From NCBI GenBank assembly GCA_001247695.2, contig LGRX02035254.1, positions 1 through 64,000 on the forward strand: DNA of 64,000 nucleotides. The letters run 5' to 3'. Position 1 is the first letter of the stretch. Each line of letters starts with the position of its first letter. This DNA comes from Cymbomonas tetramitiformis (Eukaryota; Chlorophyta; Pyramimonadophyceae; Pyramimonadales; Pyramimonadaceae). The translations under genes and the position numbers were made by a program. Of the stretch, positions 21,212-32,200 are shown piece by piece. Under the pieces are notes generated by a model. It worked only from the letters and a program-made list of their open reading frames with translations. It did not search any database and had not been told where the DNA came from.

Positions 21212-21724
21212 TTGATTTTTCGAGAAGATACCTTTTCGCTTGGGAACCCTATCTTGGGGTTCGCAGAATTCTGCAGACAGCTGGCTGGAACTGTCATGTC
21301 CACAAAACGTCAGCGTGCACGTATGGCCGCTGTTCGTTCAGCGTTGCTCTCTCTCCGAGTGCATCGACATCCTTTTACCGCGGGTTATGTTCTGGTGGTG
21401 CGTGGTGCTTGCGCACCAGGCACCAATCACAACGACAACATCCTGGACGACAACGACGAGACCGATGACTTCCACGACTTCGTCTCGCCACTTCCCTCAC
21501 CTTCGCCGTATGCCCCCAGTGGTCGCCATCTGGTGGTGTCTGGTGGTGCTATCACGACCGCTTCCCCCCTCTCCATCATCCCTTTCGAGTTCCTCCCCAT
21601 GACCTCGATCACGTTCCCTCACCGCATTTTCCACCTTCCACCTCCCTATCCCCTCTTCAGCGACGCATTCGCTCTGGTGGTGCCAGGCCGCTTTTGGCTT
21701 TGGCACCGCGTGGGCATTGGCTGA
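21212..21724 (+). CDS. Unrecognised ORF, 170 codons
   Basis: An open plus-strand frame ends at 21724 and is followed by the dispersed 3' repeat at 21850-22110 in the orientation expected for a gene-proximal terminal repeat. The protein has a basic middle section, an acidic patch (DDNDETDDF) and a Pro/Ser-rich part, and it matches no family I know. The 3' repeat is the same one found behind two gag-like genes at 57 and 61 kb, so this could be the remnant of a related element. The frame may be fortuitous. Confidence 0.25.
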   Translation: MIFREDTFSLGNPILGFAEFCRQLAGTVMSTKRQRARMAAVRSALLSLRVHRHPFTAGYVLVVRGACAPGTNHNDNILDDNDETDDFHDFVSPLPSPSPYAPSGRHLVVSGGAITTASPLSIIPFEFLPMTSITFPHRIFHLPPPYPLFSDAFALVVPGRFWLWHRVGIG

Positions 21725-21849
21725 TTCGTCGTTTTCGTGGCGCTCGAGGACTTCTGCAATCGAGAACTCCGCCGCCGCCATTCCGCAATCACGTCGCGGC
21801 TTGTAGATGCTTGCCCTATGTACTAGGAATTTAGACAACGCCCCATGCA

Positions 21850-22110
21850 CGGATGTGCTTCTAGTTGGGTTGAGAAAGGCCCCTTAGGCCTAAACATTCT
21901 AGTAACTTGGGTTAGGATTTAGGGTTTGCCTGCTTCGGGATGACCACTCACACCTTCGGGGTGAGGTGGTGTCACGGGGAAGCCGATTTCCCTCCCACTG
22001 TATGGGGGCCTGCTTCTCCTAGTATCACCCCTTGCTGCGTGTGTCACTGGTCGTGTGTCGCCGTATGACACTCACCTGCTAGAAAGCTCACTCCCGTAAT
22101 CCTTCTATCA
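21850..22110 (-). repeat. Dispersed repeat R, copy 1
   Basis: Read on the minus strand this shares blocks with 56770-57000 and 61090-61300: GGGGTGA, a TACAGTGGG stretch, GACACCACCTCACCCCGAAG, a CCCTAA tract, and CCTTTCTCA with CCAACTAG. It includes the CACCTCACC hairpin, imperfect in this copy. Confidence 0.65.
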
Positions 22111-22334
22111 GTTTTGTTATCACCGGTTTCCCCAGCACTGCTTTATGAGTCCCTGTTGCAGTGAAACTTTTATATATCTTCACAAATATATATACCTATT
22201 TTCACCTGTTCTATCACTACAGTACCTCCTAGAGGTAGAGTTCTGCTCCGACACTTGATCTGTTTTCGGGAAGGGTTATTATTAGGGTATCATCATTCAT
22301 GGGAGTGCCAATCTGACGAGTTCGGGTGCGTGGA

Positions 22335-22715
22335 CGAAACGTAAATGCATTTATGATCATATATCAAAATGCATTTACGAATTCGTAAATGCATTTATGA
22401 TTTATTCCCTGGAATATTCTATCGCGTGGCAGATCGACTGCTTAGGATATGCTCGTCGCGTGGCAGACGAAATCGTAAATGCATTTATGGTCATAAATAA
22501 ACAGGGCCCTGCACAGGTACAAAAGTACTCGGGTATTTTTGCCAGGTACAGGTACTAGGTACTACCTTTACCTGTACCTGTACCTGGTTGGCTAGTACCT
22601 GTACCTGTACCTGTGTCCGATTTTCAGAATTGAAAGTACCTGGTACCTTATTACCTGACGGCTAGGATTTTGCCAGGTCCTACCTGTGGAATTCAGGTAC
22701 TTTTAAGGTACATTA
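22335..22715. promoter_or_regulatory. Two iterated palindrome blocks upstream of nothing obvious
   Basis: From 22335 to 22500 the near-palindrome GTAAATGCATTTA(T/C)G occurs four times, with two copies of ATCGCGTGGCAGA-like sequence between them. From 22510 to 22715 the words GTACCTGTACCT and AGGTAC recur about fifteen times. The blocks lie at the 3' side of the minus-strand ORF at 22713-23603. They look like the motif-dense LTRs of the Ty3 elements, but each uses its own word. Confidence 0.55.
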
Positions 22716-23552
22716 TGACACAGTGTTAACGATGACAAATTGGATCGATGATCGGCACATCCGATTTATGTCACATTCCCGAGTGAGTGTTAACGTGTAG
22801 ACCGGCCCCCCCGCGTTCAGATCAGTACGCGGGGTCAAAGTCACATGTGTAGCCACATCCCCCGTCGGGGGCGTTCGTGACCTCTCCAGCACCTCGCGGA
22901 AGCTCTCCAAATTCCGAACCATAGTTGCTCTGGACTGGTTGTTCGACACCTCCAGACCAAGGACCTTGGCACAGATCTTCCGAAGGTGCTCGGTCTTAAA
23001 GATTGAGGGGTTCAAAAGTAATTCCTTGCTAGGCAGCACGAAGAAGTTAAGTCCAGTAAAGGCGTTCACCGTCAAGTCGGGAATAGTCAGCCTTTCCTCC
23101 GTCGCGTGGTGGACTTCATCGCGGGACGCCTGCGGACGGAGAGGGAGGCTGGCCCCCCCCGCAACATCCTCCGCCGAGGACGTTCTCTGCAGCACATTTC
23201 TTGCCGGAGGAGGAGAGTCAGCGCGTGCAGGGGCAGCTTGGTCGCCAAACGACAATTCCTGCAACAAGGACGGTCCGGACGGCGACTCCGGCGTTTCAAC
23301 ATTCTCTCGGGACCACCTTTCCCCCGCGTCGACCACCTCGTCACCGTCTTCAGATTCATTAAGACCCAACGAGCGAAAGATTGCGGGCTCCTCCCGCGGA
23401 GGGGAGACCCGCGGAGCCGAGGTCGCTGCATTAAACGCGGACGACATAACGTTGGGCACGGAATTCTCATCAAGCAGACGGGGCCGTGCGCTGCGGGAGG
23501 CGCGGGTCGCCCTCCGCAAATCAGAATTAGTAGCGATTGCTGCGGAACTCAT
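22713..23552 (-). CDS. Unrecognised protein with a SAP-like segment
   Basis: The frame is open from 23603; the methionine at 23552 (MSSAAIATNSDLRRATRAS) is the more natural start, giving about 280 residues. The N-terminal half is Ser/Pro/Glu-rich and likely disordered. The segment LRKICAKVLGLEVSNNQSRA, followed by MVRNLESF, resembles a SAP-type helix-turn-helix (a short DNA-binding fold) by pattern only. The C-terminus runs into the iterated GTACCT block, so it may be a retroelement gag or accessory ORF whose 3' LTR lies just beyond. No neighbour supports a function. Confidence 0.4.
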   Translation of the reverse strand: MSSAAIATNSDLRRATRASRSARPRLLDENSVPNVMSSAFNAATSAPRVSPPREEPAIFRSLGLNESEDGDEVVDAGERWSRENVETPESPSGPSLLQELSFGDQAAPARADSPPPARNVLQRTSSAEDVAGGASLPLRPQASRDEVHHATEERLTIPDLTVNAFTGLNFFVLPSKELLLNPSIFKTEHLRKICAKVLGLEVSNNQSRATMVRNLESFREVLERSRTPPTGDVATHVTLTPRTDLNAGGPVYTLTLTRECDINRMCRSSIQFVIVNTVS

Positions 23553-24246
23553 GATTGTAAGAAGAAAACTTGCGTTAGGAAACGGAGAAGAAAGACGCAG
23601 CAATCGTCAACAGGTAGGAAAAGTGAAGTATTTTCACCAATTTCCGACTTAAGAGCGACACTCTGCGACACTTGGACTTCGAAGCTGGAGGTGAACCGCC
23701 ACTTCGCGATTCTCCATTTCCGCGATCCGAGGAGTGAGATCGGACGATCCGTCTCCTGAATGACGGTCATCACTGATGACGGAAGGAAAGTCGGCGATCA
23801 ACAGTGCCACTGCAGTCGCGTACATTTATCGCGACGCCAGCGCCACCTTCGCGTAGTGGCATGGCATGTTGGGATGCAAAAAGCGAAGTATTGTCGCGCA
23901 CATGATCCTACGGTCAGATGGCCTAGTGGAGATCTCCTTTTGAGATCGATCCGCCTAGTACTCTCACAATAACGAATAAGTCAGAGCCTCGGACGCGGCG
24001 ATTTTCTCCCAGTTTATCGATTTTTTAAAAATTTCTGTGGTAGTCCGGTCTGCTTTCCATTGCTTTCTGTCGAGAATCGCGCGATCGGCCACGCAGCGGC
24101 CGAAGCTCGTAACCTCTGGCTTGCGAGAGTGTCACTGTAATTCTAATACGTCGTAACATAATAAGTGTAAAAGCAAAAAGGTGTTTTACGCAGACCCTGC
24201 AGATCCTCGGAGTCAGCGGACCACTTCGTCAGAGCCCATTTGTACC

Positions 24247-27200
24247 ATGGCGTTTTCGAAAAATGACTCGTGGCTCATGGAGTTTGGCGATGCCCAAAGA
24301 GCTGCGGATAGCATTATGGAGCTTCTTCATGAACGCACCGTTATTATGGAGGAAGGCGGGGCTGATGCTGCTCGCATGACTGGAGCCATCCGTCGGTATG
24401 CTATATGAGTTATGGCATCGACGTTCTAAGCCACACAGTTTGAAACTGATGCTGCATCATTTTTGCCTCGCAGGAAAATTACCGGACTACGAACGAAGTG
24501 TGATGGTCTCGAGAGTCTCCTGAGCGACCAAAATGTGTACGTTCCAAGATTCTCGTGCCGAAGAGAATACCCTCCCTCTGAGCCTATGCAAAGCCGCGTG
24601 CACAGCTGAGAACTCACCGAACTGAGCTTGCAATACCCTACACATTTTCGGTACTGATTAGGTTATAGGTCGGTAACTCTTATGGTGTCGGCACCCGAGC
24701 TCGTCACCACAAACTCCGTCGAGGCCAAGAGAAAATCGGGTGCGGGTACTTGAAACGTGCGAATATGGGCGTTTTGGTGTGCAGATCCCAACAAGAAGTT
24801 GAAAGGAGACGGGATATGCTTACTCGGCTACGTTCGCGTTGCGAACAGATGAACAGTTCTCTAAGTTCCAAAAGCAATGACAGGTGTGCAACGAGACAAT
24901 GCATACTACCTCTCTTCCACAGAACGCCACGCTCCAGCCTTGTTGTTCCTGGGTGGAACGTCCGAGATGTGCCTATGTTGAAGCACAACGTTGTCGTCAC
25001 TGCATGCCCTCTGCTACTAATTTGTGAAGAGGTGGTCGCCTTCTAGTATAGATAGCATGACTCGTGAGCACACGCCGCCCAGCGCTAGCTTGCAAGGAAA
25101 CTCAAAACTGTAAGTTTGACACCGTCTGGCGGAACCCCTTAGCTCTACAAAGCGCTAGGAGTGAGGGTGAATGTCTTCGTGAAGTCTATCAAGCCGCCTC
25201 TGCTGTTTCCCGCGAGGAAAACTCTGGATATGGGGTTTCGAGTGTAACGCAGGAGCAACCTTCTTGCGGGAGGTGGCCGAGCGCCAGCTCAAGAAACGGA
25301 GGACACAGCTGAACGAGACAATGAAGGCATCATTCAACTTCAGCGCGAAGTAATGAAAGGTGGAAGATCGATCCCCACTTGCGCAGCTCAACTTAGCTCG
25401 CTGCAAGACGGACCCTGCCTTCACGTCGTGCGGGCTCGTTCGGCTCTGCAGCGCTTGATTTCGGCTTGAACATCGCTATCCTGGAGGTGGTTGGCCTTTA
25501 TGGCTGGCCGCACGAATAACGCGACAAGCGGTACCGTTGATTAAGGGTGTGTGTGAGAAAACCCTGCCGAGTCTGCCTCACGCAAGGTGCTTGCTTTTCC
25601 TGCCGTATCACCGGAAGATAGTTCGCTGTATATGGGAGATAGAACTACGTGTCACTTGCTCATAGGAATGGGACGACGTACCTACCTACCGCATCTCTTG
25701 ACGAAGGTCCTTGGAATTTCATTGTTCTGAAGAAGTGGTGTCTTCCGCGCAGAGCAAGACGCACAGCTGGATGACTTGTCACGAGTCATCAGTAGTACAA
25801 AGCACATCAGTATGGCTATTGGAGAAGAACTTGATCTGCAGAACGCACTTTTGGTAGGCAACCCGGATCAAGCTGCCCTAGGAATGCTCACGTGAACCTG
25901 GCGGTGCAGTATTGTCAAAAGCTGCACTGTTTTTTCATCGCCGTGCCACGGACCTCGCGCCCTGCTCCACCTCGCTGAGCTTCCTCGCTATGCCACGGAC
26001 CACGCGCCCTGCTCCACCTCGCCGAGCTTCCTCGCCGTGCCACAGACCTCGCGCCCAGCTCCACCTCGCCGAGCTTCCTCGCCGTGCCACGGACCTTGCG
26101 CCATGCTCCACCTCGCTGAGCTTCCGCGCTGTGCCACGGACCTCGCACCCTGCTCCACCTCGCCGGAGCTTCCTCGCCGTGCCACGGACCTCGCACCCTG
26201 CTCCACCTCGCTGAGCTCTCGCTGTGCCACGGACCTCGCGCCCCTGCTCCACCTCCGCTGAGCTTCCTCGCCGTGCCACGGACCTCGCACCCTGCTCCAC
26301 TCCGCTGAGCTTCCCCGCCGTGCCACGGACCTCGCGCCCTGCTCCACTCGCTGAGCTTCCTCGCTATGCCACGGACCACGCGCCTCTGCTCCACTCCGAG
26401 CTCTCGCCGTGCCAGACCTCGCGCCCCAGCTCCACTCGCCGAAGCTCTCGCGTGCCACGGACCTTGCGCCCATGCTCCACCTCGCTGAGCCCGCTGTGCC
26501 ACGGACCTCGCACCTCTGCTCCACCCCGAGCCTCGTGCCACGGACCTCGCACCCTGCCCACCTCGCCAGCTTCCTCGCTGTGCCACGGACTCCGCGCCTG
26601 CTCCACCGCTGAGCTTCCTCGCCGTGCCACGGACCTCGCGCCCTGCTCCACCTCGCTGAGCTTCTGCGCCTGTGCCACGGACCCGCGCCTGCTCCACCTC
26701 GCGCTGAGCTTCCTCGCCGTGCCACGGACCTCGCGCACTGCTCCACTCCGCTGAGCTTCCGCTGTGCCACGGACTTCGCGCCTGCTCCACCTCGCTGAGC
26801 TCTCTCGCTGTGCCACGGACCTCGCGCCCTGCTCCCACTCCGAGCTCCTCGCTATGCCACGGACCCGCACCTCGGTCACCCGAGCTTCTCGCTTTGCCAC
26901 GGACTCGCGCCTGCTCCACTCGCTGAGCTTCCTCGCGTGCCACGGACCTCCCACCCTGCTCCACCTCGCCGAGCTTCCTCGCCGTGCCACGGACCTCGCA
27001 CCCTGCTCCACCTCGCTGAGCTTCCTCNNNNNNNNNNNNNNNNNNNNNNNNNNNNNNNNNNNNNNNNNNNNNNNNNNNNNNNNNNNNNNNNNNNNNNNNN
27101 NNNNNNNNNNNNNNNNNNNNNNNNNNNNNNNNNNNNNNNNNNNNNNNNNNNNNNNNNNNNNNNNNNNNNNNNNNNNNNNNNNNNNNNNNNNNNNNNNNNN

Positions 27201-28618
27201 NNNNNNNNNNNNNNNNNNNNNNNNNNNNNNNNNNNNNNNNNNNNNNNNNNNNNNNNNNNNNNNNNNNNNNNNNNNNNNNNNNNNNNNNNNNNNNNNNNNN
27301 NNNNNNNNNNNNNNNNNNNNNNNNNNNNNNNNNNNNNNNNNNNNNNNNNNNNNNNNNNNNNNNNNNNNNNNNNNNNNNNNNNNNNNNNNNNNNNNNNNNN
27401 NNNNNNNNNNNNNNNNNNNNNNNNNNNNNNNNNNNNNNNNNNNNNNNNNNNNNNNNNNNNNNNNNNNNNNNNNNNNNNNNNNNNNNNNNNNNNNNNNNNN
27501 NNNNNNNNNNNNNNNNNNNNNNNNNNNNNNNNNNNNNNNNNNNNNNNNNNNNNNNNNNNNNNNNNNNNNNNNNNNNNNNNNNNNNNNNNNNNNNNNNNNN
27601 NNNNNNNNNNNNNNNNNNNNNNNNNNNNNNNNNNNNNNNNNNNNNNNNNNNNNNNNNNNNNNNNNNNNNNNNNNNNNNNNNNNNNNNNNNNNNNNNNNNN
27701 NNNNNNNNNNNNNNNNNNNNNNNNNNNNNNNNNNNNNNNNNNNNNNNNNNNNNNNNNNNNNNNNNNNNNNNNNNNNNNNNNNNNNNNNNNNNNNNNNNNN
27801 NNNNNNNNNNNNNNNNNNNNNNNNNNNNNNNNNNNNNNNNNNNNNNNNNNNNNNNNNNNNNNNNNNNNNNNNNNNNNNNNNNNNNNNNNNNNNNNNNNNN
27901 NNNNNNNNNNNNNNNNNNNNNNNNNNNNNNNNNNNNNNNNNNNNNNNNNNNNNNNNNNNNNNNNNNNNNNNNNNNNNNNNNNNNNNNNNNNNNNNNNNNN
28001 NNNNNNNNNNNNNNNNNNNNNNNNCTCGCGCCCTGCTCCACCTTGCCGAGCTTCCTCGCCGTGCCACGGACCTCGCGCCCTGCTCCACCTCGCTGAGCTT
28101 CCTCGCTGTGCCACGGACCTCCCGCCCTGCTCCACCTCGCTCATTTCCCTGTGGTCTATGCCGTTCGTGCTTTCTTTTTTTTGTTCTCTTTTTCTGACTT
28201 TAACAGTCTGTCAGTAAGGCACTGCAAGGGCTCCTTGGACCTGCGAGAGATGCTTTTTGTTAACACTGCTTTCTTCTGCTTCAGTCGAGGCACACTCCTG
28301 GGGTGCACCAGCGCCCGCTCCGAAGTAGAGCTAAGTTGAGCAGTAGAAGTGGGTAAAGCAAGTGGCTTCTCCTGCTTTTACATTAGTTCAGCCTTGAAGT
28401 GATGTCTTGTGGCACACCTTGAACTCACTTTGAGTATGCAAGCGCAGGATGATTTGGACGAAGAGGTAGATGTGACAGGATGGCGCCTGAATAATGCTAC
28501 CAGAAGGGCCAAAGACTTGTATAAAAACAGTGGCATATGCAAGTACCTCTTGTGCATCGTAGTCTTGGTTATAGCTTTGGTAGCAATCCTGGTATTGGTT
28601 ATGAAGGTTGCACAATAG
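24247..28618 (+). CDS. SYP5: SYP5/syntaxin-8-like Qc-SNARE, seven exons
   Basis: Tail-anchored Qc-SNARE for endosomal/vacuolar membrane fusion; it supplies one glutamine helix to the four-helix SNARE complex. Exons deduced from phase-consistent GT-AG junctions: 24247-24395, 24474-24536, 24785-24883, 25047-25109, 25253-25359, 25753-25853 and 28448-28618, giving about 250 residues. Family marks in order: KITGLRTKCDGLESLLS and EVERRRDMLTRLRSRCEQM (N-terminal three-helix domain as in plant SYP5), then EGIIQLQREVMKEQ, STKHISMAIGEELDLQNALL and DDLDEEVD (SNARE motif, zero-layer Gln within ELDLQN), then RRAKDL and a C-terminal membrane anchor from YLLCIVV. The length is normal for the family and all splice phases close. 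The last intron (2.6 kb) contains the minisatellite and the assembly gap. It appears intact. Syntaxin-8 is the animal counterpart. Confidence 0.93.
25930..28140. repeat. 47-bp minisatellite in the last SNARE intron, with assembly gap
   Basis: The unit reads roughly GCCACGGACCTCGCGCCCTG then CTCCACCTCGCTGAGCTTCC then TCGCCGT. At least 25 units are visible on the left and two or three on the right of the run of N at 27028-28024. Units from about 26220 to 26940 carry many one- or two-base deletions, while flanking units are clean. That suggests poor consensus quality next to the gap rather than biology. All long frames through this block, on both strands, are artefacts. Confidence 0.95.
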
Positions 28619-30480
28619 CTGCGATGCTGCATTGAAGTTGTGCTTTGCGCATGAAATGTTTTAGTTTGTGGAGATCAGTCACCGAGCTCGCTGTCAAGGA
28701 ATAGGCAACTGCCCGTGTAGTAGGGAAGAGGTGGAGAAATGTTTTTGTTTTTAGTATATCCCTAACTTGTGATGATTGTTTTTGTATAGATATCTTACAT
28801 TTGTTTTAGAGAGGGCTTTGTTCAACGGAAGGGTTGCGCAACATAGCCAACTGTAAGCACATCGGGTCAAGTGATGCCATCCAAATGGATCAATTGTAAA
28901 GCTTTATACTCCTCTGGTTACTTATTTACCACGTGCAAGTTCTGACCCGAAATCAAGGATGCTGAGGTGTGTATTCATAGTATTCACTCTGGCTTACCAC
29001 CGCGCAGTGTGCGATTTGTACCAACCAACAGAGTCACCGGATACTTAAATCAGACCGTGATGATCACGAAGCATGTCTCCGGCACGACGGGGCATACAAG
29101 GCTACACACGAAGCGACTCACAGTGTGAAACACACATTCTGTAGGTATGAGCGAAGGCCCCTGCATATTCAGATTATAGTATATATAGCATGCATCACGT
29201 GACTAATCGTACACGCTTAATACACGTCGCGTTATGAATATATGCATGTAGGCAATTGTGTCGATAACGCGTACCCTTAGAAAACAATGTTTCGAAGTCG
29301 AACTTGCGCGTGGTCGTCGGGAACACAACCAACCTATGACCGATTTTTCGATTCGCGAATCCATCGTGACGCATTGTGGCTCTCGACGAAAAGCGAACGC
29401 GACCCCCGACTGACTGCATATGGCATCCTGTCGGAACAGTATCGCGATACCTACGGGAAACCGGTCAGGAATACGTAGAGACCCCAAAAATCCGACGTGG
29501 CTGCAGACGTGGCACGCATTAACCCTCCGATTGAAACATATGCGACCGTCGACTTTGCTTTAGGAAATGTCAGATGGTAAGTACGAGACCCCCTCGGATT
29601 ACATATTCTTCTTTCGTGGATATAACTGGCGATAAGAGCCTGGAGATATCGAATTTTGAAAGCCATTGTCGATATCGATGTGGCGCAATACGATTCACAA
29701 CTTGGATACATTACGTGAGACATTAGTCGGGAGAAATTCGGAATTGTAAATGTTTCTATCTAAACCGTTCGCTGAAAATATAGTAACATCTCTATTTCTC
29801 TAGTTAATCGTGCGTACCCGCGAAAAAGATGGTATGTCAAAGACGGCGGATTACACCGACCTGCGCGTGATACGGTAGTGTGTCATCGCAGAAAAGATTT
29901 TGTTTTGCTTTTCACAGATTCGCCTCTCGCGTCTGTCGCTTCCGCCATCCATGTTCAACTGTGACACTGCAATATTTTACATTAACTCCGATTTGTTAAA
30001 TATGCAGTTGTAACTAAAGGCGGAAGGCTTTCGTCTCCCGCAGTGTGCCCCTGTCCAGCGAAGTAAAGATCTCTAAGATTGTATCATAATCTGCGAGTAA
30101 TCTTTTGCTTCAAAATATTATCACATATTCCTACTTAGTACGTGGGCACCCGTTTCGCAAAGAATGGTGACCCATAGCGCAACTATTGCGGGTTTCAAAA
30201 TCCTGAAATTCCGCCTGCTTCCGCCAAATGAACGCGTCACTACATGGGAAGCGTGTAGAGGGGGACCATCCTTATTAAATACAATTGTATTCCTTAAGTA
30301 CCTTCTGTATTTTGCCAGGATTTACCAGTATTTCGGAACGCTTCCCATGTAGTGAGTACCTACGGTTATCTATGGCAGATCTGCATAAGCCGAGTCCGTG
30401 ATCTTCGTACAATACCGCCTACTTACCGCCCATGCCCGCCTGCATTGCTCGCTTCCCAGCTCGCAAGCTAGTTATCTATT
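28619..30480. other. AT-rich stretch without a recognisable gene
   Basis: This covers the 3' flank of the SNARE gene and the approach to the viral block. Short frames (60-95 codons) show no family feature. One element stands out: a perfect 16-nt inverted repeat, CACTACATGGGAAGCG at 30238-30253 and its complement at 30339-30354, which bounds a 117-bp segment and could be a tiny MITE. Confidence 0.6.
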
Positions 30481-30493
30481 AATGATTATATAT

Positions 30494-30872
30494 TGTCATT
30501 ATCTGAGAATCATCATTATAGTAAATATAAGTTCCACTTTGTGACAACTGTAATTTTCTGCGATTTTATTCAGGTTTGTGAATTTCTGCGATTTTAGCCA
30601 GGTTTGTAATTTTTGCGATCGGACCGGTTTCGCTGATGAGATTACAATTTGTCATGCTTGTCACTATCTGAGAATCATCATTATAGTAAATATAAGTTCC
30701 ACTTTGTGACACAGGTAGATATCTGAAATTTTTTGCGATTTGGAATTCTGTGATCTGGCTCCGGGAACAATGGCAACAATCTTTGATTGTTGCTGATCTT
30801 TGATTGTTCCTTTTCAGTTTGTCATAATTAGAGAATTACTATTATAGTAAATATAAGTTTCTGTTTGTGACA
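30494..30872. repeat. Three direct repeats of about 50 bp beside the viral block
   Basis: Copies at 30494-30546, 30659-30711 and 30830-30872 share TATCTGAGAATCATCATTAT (third copy degraded), AGTAAATATAAGTT and TTTGTGACA. The ends TGTCA and TGACA are themselves complementary, so each copy could form a terminal hairpin. Between them lie TTTTTGCGAT words and a GGAACAAT/ATTGTTCC inverted pair (30766-30950). They sit just 3' of the last viral ORF. Confidence 0.75.
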
Positions 30873-30997
30873 ACTGTTAATTTGTGTAGACTCATTTATA
30901 TTATATATATTCTCGTTCTGGCAATAAAAGGAACAATCGTTGATTGTTCCCATAACCGTTTGCGCTTTTCTCACTTTTCTTTTCTCTTATCTTATCA

Positions 30998-31960
30998 TCA
31001 ATTCTGGATTTCTACCAACTTTAGCATAAAGTTTATACGTTGATTAAGTAAGACTCGTCCACTTGAGAATTTCGTTACAAACTGTCCACCTTTTACAAAA
31101 TTATATGCAAGCAATGCATCATCGGGGTCATTTGCATCCTGTACTACAAGCCCACTTAATTCATATGTAAATTTTCTGTTATCTATTTGATCGACTGTTA
31201 TTGGTAAAGCCGTTGTATCAAACGTTAATTCCACAACGTTATCAGTACCACCTACATCTGCTGCGGTCAATGTTAAATCAGAGAAACAAATATAACTACC
31301 AGCTGGTATAACTACTGTTCGTGTACCTGGGTTTCCTGAAGTCAAAGCAGTAATAACTTCACAACCTTTGTAAGACAACTGTGTCGGCAATGTCAATCTT
31401 TCTAACGCTACGTTACGAGCTCCAATAATATCACCCGACATATTAATTCTGAAAAATGTACCATTATCAGGTTTCTTTTCAAAATTTATGAAATATATAG
31501 TTGAAGCATTTGCTTCGTCTACACCTCCGGTATTCAAACTAATAAATGCTGAATTAGCAGATTTGGACCCTTGTAATTCTAAATTTGTTTTTGAACCAAT
31601 TTGTGCAAAGTTAACAATTCCTCCGTTTATTGTTGTATCATTATCTACAGTGATACCTGATCCCGATTTTCCCCGTACATTATCAACTTGCAAATTAATA
31701 CATTCACAACCAGTAAAATCGCCCGCTGCAGCCTGTATACCTCCAGTAAACATCTCAATAGCGTTTTCAACAACCAATTTGTCGTTGATTGTTACAGTTT
31801 CGGCTATTAGTTCATTCTTTACAATGACATTTCCATTTGTTCTTTCAATATCGTCATTTCCAATATCTGTCCATTTACTTGACCCACCTGCCGGTGCATT
31901 ACCATTAATCGTATCACATGTTAAATTTTTACACACTAAACTTTGTCCAAAGCTACTCAT
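30998..31960 (-). CDS. Viral fibre-like protein with shared MSSFG N-terminus
   Basis: 320 residues from ATG at 31960. The N-terminus (MSSFGQSLVCKNLTCDTING) matches the start pattern of two neighbours (MS, S/A, FG, then a short beta segment and TCDT). The rest is Thr/Asn/Gly-rich with short beta-repeat texture (ITVDNDTTINGG, NLELQGSKS) and few charged clusters, as in beta-helical or trimeric fibre proteins. No signal peptide or membrane segment is seen. I infer a virion surface or attachment protein in which a conserved N-terminus docks to the capsid and the C-terminus varies. It is the last gene of the co-directed viral cluster, 19 bp after the preceding ORF. Upstream A/T sequence contains ATTATAGTATAG. 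Confidence 0.6.
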   Translation of the reverse strand: MSSFGQSLVCKNLTCDTINGNAPAGGSSKWTDIGNDDIERTNGNVIVKNELIAETVTINDKLVVENAIEMFTGGIQAAAGDFTGCECINLQVDNVRGKSGSGITVDNDTTINGGIVNFAQIGSKTNLELQGSKSANSAFISLNTGGVDEANASTIYFINFEKKPDNGTFFRINMSGDIIGARNVALERLTLPTQLSYKGCEVITALTSGNPGTRTVVIPAGSYICFSDLTLTAADVGGTDNVVELTFDTTALPITVDQIDNRKFTYELSGLVVQDANDPDDALLAYNFVKGGQFVTKFSSGRVLLNQRINFMLKLVEIQN

Positions 31961-31978
31961 CTGTCGTCTATACTATAA

Positions 31979-32200
31979 TTATGTAAAATAATTGAATCCT
32001 GGGCTTACCCAAATCAATACACCGCCACCAGCACCAGCCACTTTTGATTCCATAGCTGTTCCGATATATGAATCGCCCGCCGTAATCTGAGCACTATTAA
32101 TTTCACCGCTTACTATGTATTTCACACGTTGGCCCTTTACATACGTATTATCTGTAGCAGCGGCATTTCTACATGTGGTGAAACCGCGTCCGATCAACAC
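31979..32200 (-). CDS. Small ORF at the end of the large fibre gene
   Basis: The 73-codon frame has no ATG (it opens at GTG, 32200) and overlaps the stop of the upstream fibre gene. The peptide (GRGFTTCRNAAATD, then VKYIVSGEIN and GVLIWVSPGFNYF) looks like the end of a beta-rich virion protein. Because the frame is also open upstream inside the fibre gene, a simple explanation is a single frameshift near 32200-32230 that cut off the natural C-terminus of the 532-residue protein. An independent small gene is the alternative. Confidence 0.4.
   Translation of the reverse strand: MLIGRGFTTCRNAAATDNTYVKGQRVKYIVSGEINSAQITAGDSYIGTAMESKVAGAGGGVLIWVSPGFNYFT

Noticed and set aside
25915..28217. Very long open frames on both strands (up to about 700 codons)
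   Set aside because: They run through a 47-bp minisatellite and a block of N; the peptides are repeats of the unit and differ only by indels.
29195..29723. Small frames left of the viral block as extra viral genes
   Set aside because: They are on mixed strands, have no family features and no homology to the cluster; spacing does not resemble the compact viral genes.
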